Assembly (NCBI GenBank): GCA_016868955.1
Contig: VGFF01000033.1
Span: 1 to 18,519, forward strand
DNA: 18,519 nucleotides
Reading direction: 5' to 3'
From: Armatimonadota bacterium
Lineage (GTDB): Bacteria; Sysuimicrobiota; Sysuimicrobiia; Sysuimicrobiales; VGFF01
A program made the position numbers and the translations under genes. This document shows, one piece after another, positions 15,186 through 18,519 of this stretch. The notes beneath the pieces were generated by a model. That model was not told where the DNA came from. It did no database searches and saw nothing but the letters and a program-made list of their open reading frames with translations. Position 1 is the first letter of the stretch. Each line of letters begins with the position of its first letter.

Positions 15186-16106
15186 ATGACGCGTTACATC
15201 TTGCGGCGCACGTTGTGGACGCTGCCGGTGCTGCTCGTCGGCACCACGCTGGCCTTCCTCGTGCTGCGGCTGATCCCCGGCGACCCCGTCAACCTCATGC
15301 TGGCGGCGCGGCCGGCCAGCGAGCAGATGCGCGAGAACCTGCGGCGCAAGCTCGGGCTGGACCGCCCGCTGTTGCAGCAATACGTGCACTTCGTCTCGCG
15401 CGCCGCGCAAGGCGACTTCGGCGATTCGTTCCGGACGCTGAATCCGGTCACGAGCCAGATCAAGGAGCACTTCCCGGCGACGCTGCAGCTCGCGGTGGGG
15501 GGCCTGCTCGTCGGCGTGATCGGGGGTCTGACGCTCGGGGTGACCGCCGGTCTACGGCCGAATTCGCCGATGGACTCCGGAATCATGTTTCTCGCGCTCG
15601 TTGGCGTGTCGATGCCCGTGTATTGGCTGTCGATGCTGTTGATCTTCGTGTTCGGGTTACGGCTGGGATGGGTGCCGATCGTCGGCGAGGGCTGGGAGGC
15701 GCTCATCCTACCCTCGTTCGCCGTCGGCGCCTGGGCGGTCGGCGAGATCGCGCGGCTCGTCCGATCGGCGATCCTCGACGTGCGCGGTGAGGACTACGTC
15801 CGCACCGCTTACGCCAAGGGTCTGCCGAACTCCACGGTCGTGCTGCGGCACGCGCTGCGCAACGCGCTCATCCCCGTCGTGACTATCGTCGGTCTGCAGC
15901 TCGGCGTCTTCGTCAGCGGCGGCGTGATCGTCGAGACGATCTTCGCGCGCCAGGGCATCGGCACGCTGCTCATCGGCGCGATCTTCGAGAAGGACTACCC
16001 GATGGTCCAGGCCGTGATCGTGATCACGACCGGAGCGTACGTGCTGGCGAACTTCGGCGTCGACCTGGCGTACGCCGTGCTCGATCCGCGCATCCGCTAC
16101 GCCTAG
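15186..16106 (+). CDS. ABC transporter permease, DppB/OppB type
   Basis: This is an inner-membrane channel subunit of a peptide-type importer. It has the usual six-helix layout: a first helix near residues 11-29 after MTRYILRR, the periplasmic loop with PGDPVNLML and LGLDRPLLQQY, FGDSFRT, then a five-helix BPD_transp_1 domain. The cytoplasmic EAA loop that contacts the ATPase is DYVRTAYAKGLP (203-214), followed by RHALRNALIPVVTI, and VETIFARQGIGTLL is also typical. It ends with YAVLDPRIRY, a standard DppB terminus. ATG 15186 gives the standard N-terminus (306 aa) with GGGGAGG just upstream; ATG 15174 would add four residues and has a weaker site. It lies 62 bp after the binding-protein gene. 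Confidence 0.97.
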   Translation: MTRYILRRTLWTLPVLLVGTTLAFLVLRLIPGDPVNLMLAARPASEQMRENLRRKLGLDRPLLQQYVHFVSRAAQGDFGDSFRTLNPVTSQIKEHFPATLQLAVGGLLVGVIGGLTLGVTAGLRPNSPMDSGIMFLALVGVSMPVYWLSMLLIFVFGLRLGWVPIVGEGWEALILPSFAVGAWAVGEIARLVRSAILDVRGEDYVRTAYAKGLPNSTVVLRHALRNALIPVVTIVGLQLGVFVSGGVIVETIFARQGIGTLLIGAIFEKDYPMVQAVIVITTGAYVLANFGVDLAYAVLDPRIRYA

Positions 16107-16126
16107 CCGCGCGCCGAGGAGCCTCC

Positions 16127-17032
16127 ATGCCGATGGAAACCGTGCTGCCCAGCGAAACCGTCGCCGTCGACCGAACGGGATTCCTGCGGCGCCGCGGCAC
16201 GATTTATGCGCTGCGCCTGCTGCGCAAGAGCCCCGGCGCGATGGTCTCGGTCGCGATCCTCAGCGTTATCCTCTTCGTAACGACGTTCGCGCCGCTGCTT
16301 GCGACGCGCGATCCCGGCAAGGTCTCGGCCGGCGCGCCCGTGCACGCGCCCGACGGGGCGTTCTATTTCGGGACGGACCGTCTTGGGCGGGACGTCTACA
16401 GCCGGGTACTCTTCGGATCTCGGCTGTCGCTGCCGATCGGCATCCTCGCCGTCGCGTTCTCGCTGACTGTCGGCTCGACGGTCGGTTTGGCCACGGGGTT
16501 CTTCGGCGGCCGCGTGGACGCGATCGGCGCGCGGCTGATCGACATCATGCTCGGGTTTCCGTCGCTGATGCTGGCGCTGCTGATCATCACGATGTTCGGC
16601 ATCGGCATCGAGAACGTCATCATCGCCGTCGGCATCAGCGGCACGCCGCGGTTCGCGCGGATCGTCCGCGGGCAGACGCTGTCGGTGCGGCAGAACGTCT
16701 ACATCGAAGCGGCGCGCGCGATCGGCGCGACCGGGCCGCAGCTGCTGCGGCGCCACGTCCTGCCGAACGTCCGCGGCGCGATCATCGTGCTCGGCACGTT
16801 GTCGGTCGGCGGCGCGATCCTGCAAGCCTCGGCGCTCGGCTTTCTCGGCCTCGGCGTGCAGCCGCCGGCGCCGGAGTGGGGCACGATGCTCGCCGAAGGG
16901 AAGGACCTGATGCGCCACGCGCCTTGGCTGATGCTCTTCCCCGGCATGATGTTGTTCTTGACCGTCATTTCGATCAACTTGCTCGGCGATTACCTGCGCG
17001 AGATCTTCGATCCGCGGCTGCGCAGCCGCTAG
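16127..17032 (+). CDS. ABC transporter permease, DppC/OppC type
   Basis: This is the second channel subunit, partner of the preceding DppB-type protein. The N-terminal OppC region (about 25-60: LRLLRKSPGAMVSVAILSVI) is followed by the characteristic GTDRLGRDVYSR (82-93) and a five-helix permease domain. The domain includes DIMLGFPSLMLALLI, the EAA loop VYIEAARAIGATG (191-203) before RRHVLPNVRG, and ASALGFLGLGVQPPAPEWG. It ends with LLGDYLREIFDPRLRSR, as in the family. Length is 301 aa. ATG 16127 has GAGGAG upstream; ATG 16133 is a possible alternative. It lies 20 bp after the DppB-type gene. The ATP-binding subunits that normally follow are not here; the next gene is an AspA-like hydrolase. 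Confidence 0.97.
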   Translation: MPMETVLPSETVAVDRTGFLRRRGTIYALRLLRKSPGAMVSVAILSVILFVTTFAPLLATRDPGKVSAGAPVHAPDGAFYFGTDRLGRDVYSRVLFGSRLSLPIGILAVAFSLTVGSTVGLATGFFGGRVDAIGARLIDIMLGFPSLMLALLIITMFGIGIENVIIAVGISGTPRFARIVRGQTLSVRQNVYIEAARAIGATGPQLLRRHVLPNVRGAIIVLGTLSVGGAILQASALGFLGLGVQPPAPEWGTMLAEGKDLMRHAPWLMLFPGMMLFLTVISINLLGDYLREIFDPRLRSR

Positions 17033-17077
17033 CCCCGCCGGGCCGTCACGACGACGCAACATGGAGGACAGGACTCG

Positions 17078-18112
17078 ATGATCAAGATCGGGGATTTGCA
17101 GGCGAGCGCGGGGCAACACGTGTTCGGTTTTCTGAAGGGGCCGCGCTCTCGTTCCGGGCTGCACGGGGACGTGCCGGTGCACATCTTCGCCGGCACCGAG
17201 CCCGGACCGACGCTGCTCGTGCAGGGTGCGGTGCACGGCGGCGAGGTCATTGGCTCGATCGCGATCCTTCGCGTCGTCAAGAGCCTCGACGCGAAGAAGC
17301 TACGCGGCACGGTGATCGCCGTGCCGGTTCTCAACCGCATCGGGTTTGAGCTGGGCGACCGCCCGAACAAGATCGACGGCAAGGACATCAGCACGTTGTT
17401 CCCGGGCAATCCGCGCGGCAGCTTCTCCGACCAACTGGCGGCCATCTACTTCGAGGAGGTCATCCGCAAGGCCAACGCGATGCTGGACCTGCACGCGGCC
17501 GCGAAGGGCTACGAGCGGTACGTGCTGTTCACCGTCGAGCGGGATCCGAAGAACCCCACGGAGATCGAGCGCAAGCGGCGCAAGCTCGCGGTCGCGTTCG
17601 GCCTCGATACGGCCGCGTTCTTCCCGCCATTGACCTTCGGCACGAACAAGTCCGAAGAGGCGTTCGAGCGCGAGGGCATCGTGTTCTTCCAGCCGGAGTT
17701 CGGCGGCGGCACCGGCTGGCACGAGAACGGGGAGGCGAACGTTCGCGACGCGGCCCGCGGCATCTGGAACACGATGCGCGCGATGCGGATGGTCGACGGA
17801 CCGTTCGAATCGGACGGCCCGCTCTGCACGATCTACAACGCGAACGTCGTCTTGTGGAAGCCGCCGTTGGACGGGCTGTTCGTGCGCCTCAAGAAGTTCG
17901 GCGATCACGTGCAGGAAGGCGAAGTGTACGCCGTGCTGCAGGATCCGTACACGGGACGGGAGATCGCGCCGATGCGGAACACGAAGACCGCGACGGTCAT
18001 CCCGTCGGGCTTGGAGTGGCCGACGGTAGGGGCAACGTCCGTGGGGATCCTCGGCGAGATCGACGAGGTCGTCGATCGGCGCACCGCGGACCTATACGTG
18101 GATTTCGCCTAG
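17078..18112 (+). CDS. Succinylglutamate desuccinylase/aspartoacylase-family (M14-like) hydrolase, copy 3
   Basis: It is an AspA/AstE-type zinc amidohydrolase, 344 aa, very like the protein at 9987-11024. Shared blocks include GQH near the start, LLVQGAVHG, LRGTVI, GKDISTLFPG, RDP-x-x-PTEIER, AFGLDTAAFFP, GGGTGWHE, DGPLCT-x-YNA, VLWKPP and QDPYTG. All catalytic residues are present: H53 and E56 (VHGGEV), H139 (LDLHAAA) and E207 (FQPEFGGG). ATG 17078 has GGAGGACAGG upstream. The gene closes the operon behind the permeases. Its stop codon lies inside CTAG, which is also the stop of the minus-strand reading frame beyond. The two active copies may differ in substrate: ELHAGGQ versus DLHAAAK next to the zinc site. 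Confidence 0.88.
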   Translation: MIKIGDLQASAGQHVFGFLKGPRSRSGLHGDVPVHIFAGTEPGPTLLVQGAVHGGEVIGSIAILRVVKSLDAKKLRGTVIAVPVLNRIGFELGDRPNKIDGKDISTLFPGNPRGSFSDQLAAIYFEEVIRKANAMLDLHAAAKGYERYVLFTVERDPKNPTEIERKRRKLAVAFGLDTAAFFPPLTFGTNKSEEAFEREGIVFFQPEFGGGTGWHENGEANVRDAARGIWNTMRAMRMVDGPFESDGPLCTIYNANVVLWKPPLDGLFVRLKKFGDHVQEGEVYAVLQDPYTGREIAPMRNTKTATVIPSGLEWPTVGATSVGILGEIDEVVDRRTADLYVDFA

Positions 18113-18519
18113 GCGTCGGGCTCGCTGTGCGCACGGCGGCGCAGGACGTAGATCGCGTGATTCTCCGGGAATCCGTAGTCGCCGCCGTGCCGCTCGTCTC
18201 GATCGCGAACGCGCCCGAGACGAGCGCTTCCAGCTCGGCTGCCGTCGGAAGATACAGCCGGATGCCCTTGTGGATACGGGATCCGAACTCCTCGTCGCTG
18301 ATCACGCCGGCGGCGCGGAGGCCGCGAAGGTGCTCGTAAATCGCCGGCCCGTCGACGCTGCCGCCCCCGTGCTGGGCCATCCAAAGCATGTACAAGGGTG
18401 TGCGGATCGTCGCGTAGAACGGGCGGCCGCGGTGCTCGCGCCGGTACCAGGCCAGGAGCTCCTCGAACGTCGCGAACGGCGGCGCGGTGCGCACGTGCAC
18501 GCGCAGGATGAGCGCGCCG
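18109..18519 (-). CDS. Unrecognised minus-strand gene, 3' part, with probable frameshift
   Basis: A minus-strand reading frame is open from the right edge and reads plausibly (HVRTAPPFATFEELLAW, YATIRTPLYMLWMAQHGG, IYEHLRGLRAAGVISDEEFG, RLYLPTAAELEALVSGAFAI). After about 18200 that frame turns low-complexity and runs into the AspA-like gene. The frame one base earlier instead gives a natural-looking end, RHGGDYGFPENHAIYVLRRR, stopping at 18109-18111. In the last 30 codons of that frame 26 third positions are G or C, against 23 in the other. I infer a single missing base near 18190-18205, either real or a sequence error. Some residues suggest a small helical, perhaps HTH-like, segment. I do not recognise the family. 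It is convergent with the operon and sits back-to-back with it at the CTAG. Confidence 0.5.
   Translation of the reverse strand, partial: RRAHPARARAHRAAVRDVRGAPGLVPARAPRPPVLRDDPHTLVHALDGPARGRQRRRAGDLRAPSRPPRRRRDQRRGVRIPYPQGHPAVSSDGSRAGSARLGRVRDRDERHGGDYGFPENHAIYVLRRRAHSEPDA

Noticed and set aside
1..18519. tRNA, rRNA, CRISPR array, insertion sequence or phage genes
   Set aside because: Nothing resembling cloverleaf genes, regular short repeats, transposases, integrases or phage structural genes was seen on either strand.

Overview
The window is G+C-rich (roughly two thirds by eye), densely packed and almost entirely plus-strand. It reads as bacterial chromosome in two parts: a conserved housekeeping block (1-4500) and an accessory peptide/amide catabolic block (4600-18112). 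A partial minus-strand gene sits at the right edge. The order ftsK - rodZ-like - cinA - thpR - recA is typical of Terrabacteria-type phyla (Firmicutes, Chloroflexota, Deinococcota and several uncultured high-GC lineages). The solute-binding protein has a plain signal peptide with no lipobox cysteine, which fits a diderm cell better than a monoderm one. I cannot name the phylum. An uncultured high-GC Terrabacteria lineage, for example of the Armatimonadota/CSP1-3 type, is a guess.

Left block: the C-terminal end of the DNA translocase FtsK, a RodZ-like membrane HTH protein, CinA, a 2H RNA phosphodiesterase (ThpR) whose second catalytic histidine is replaced by Asp, and RecA. RecA has its own promoter: TTGATC, 17 bp, TATTGT. 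An SOS-box-like element (CGAAC-N4-GATCG) overlaps its -35. A hairpin plus T-tract after recA ends the block.

Right block: a DegT-type aminotransferase, then an IclR regulator starting at TTG, then a run of ten plus-strand genes with gaps of 8-103 bp that looks like one operon. The genes are: class I/II aminotransferase; M55 D-aminopeptidase (DppA type); M24 'pita-bread' protein with replaced metal ligands; AspA/AstE-like M14 zinc hydrolase; a second AspA-like protein that has lost its zinc and catalytic residues; MmgE/PrpD-family protein; family 5 solute-binding protein; two DppB/DppC-type permeases; and a third AspA-like protein with all catalytic residues.

The likely joint role (inference) is IclR-controlled import of a small peptide-like, N-acylated or D-amino-acid-containing compound. 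Amide hydrolysis by the M55 and AspA-like enzymes, transamination by the PLP enzyme and a dehydratase/epimerase-like step by the MmgE/PrpD protein would follow. No transporter ATPase is encoded in the window. The pairing of two intact and one dead AspA-like paralogue with a ligand-altered M24 protein is the most unusual part.

There is no gene-free stretch over 300 bases. The longest gap (4388-4611) holds the recA terminator and the leader of the DegT gene. I saw no tRNA, rRNA, CRISPR array or insertion sequence.
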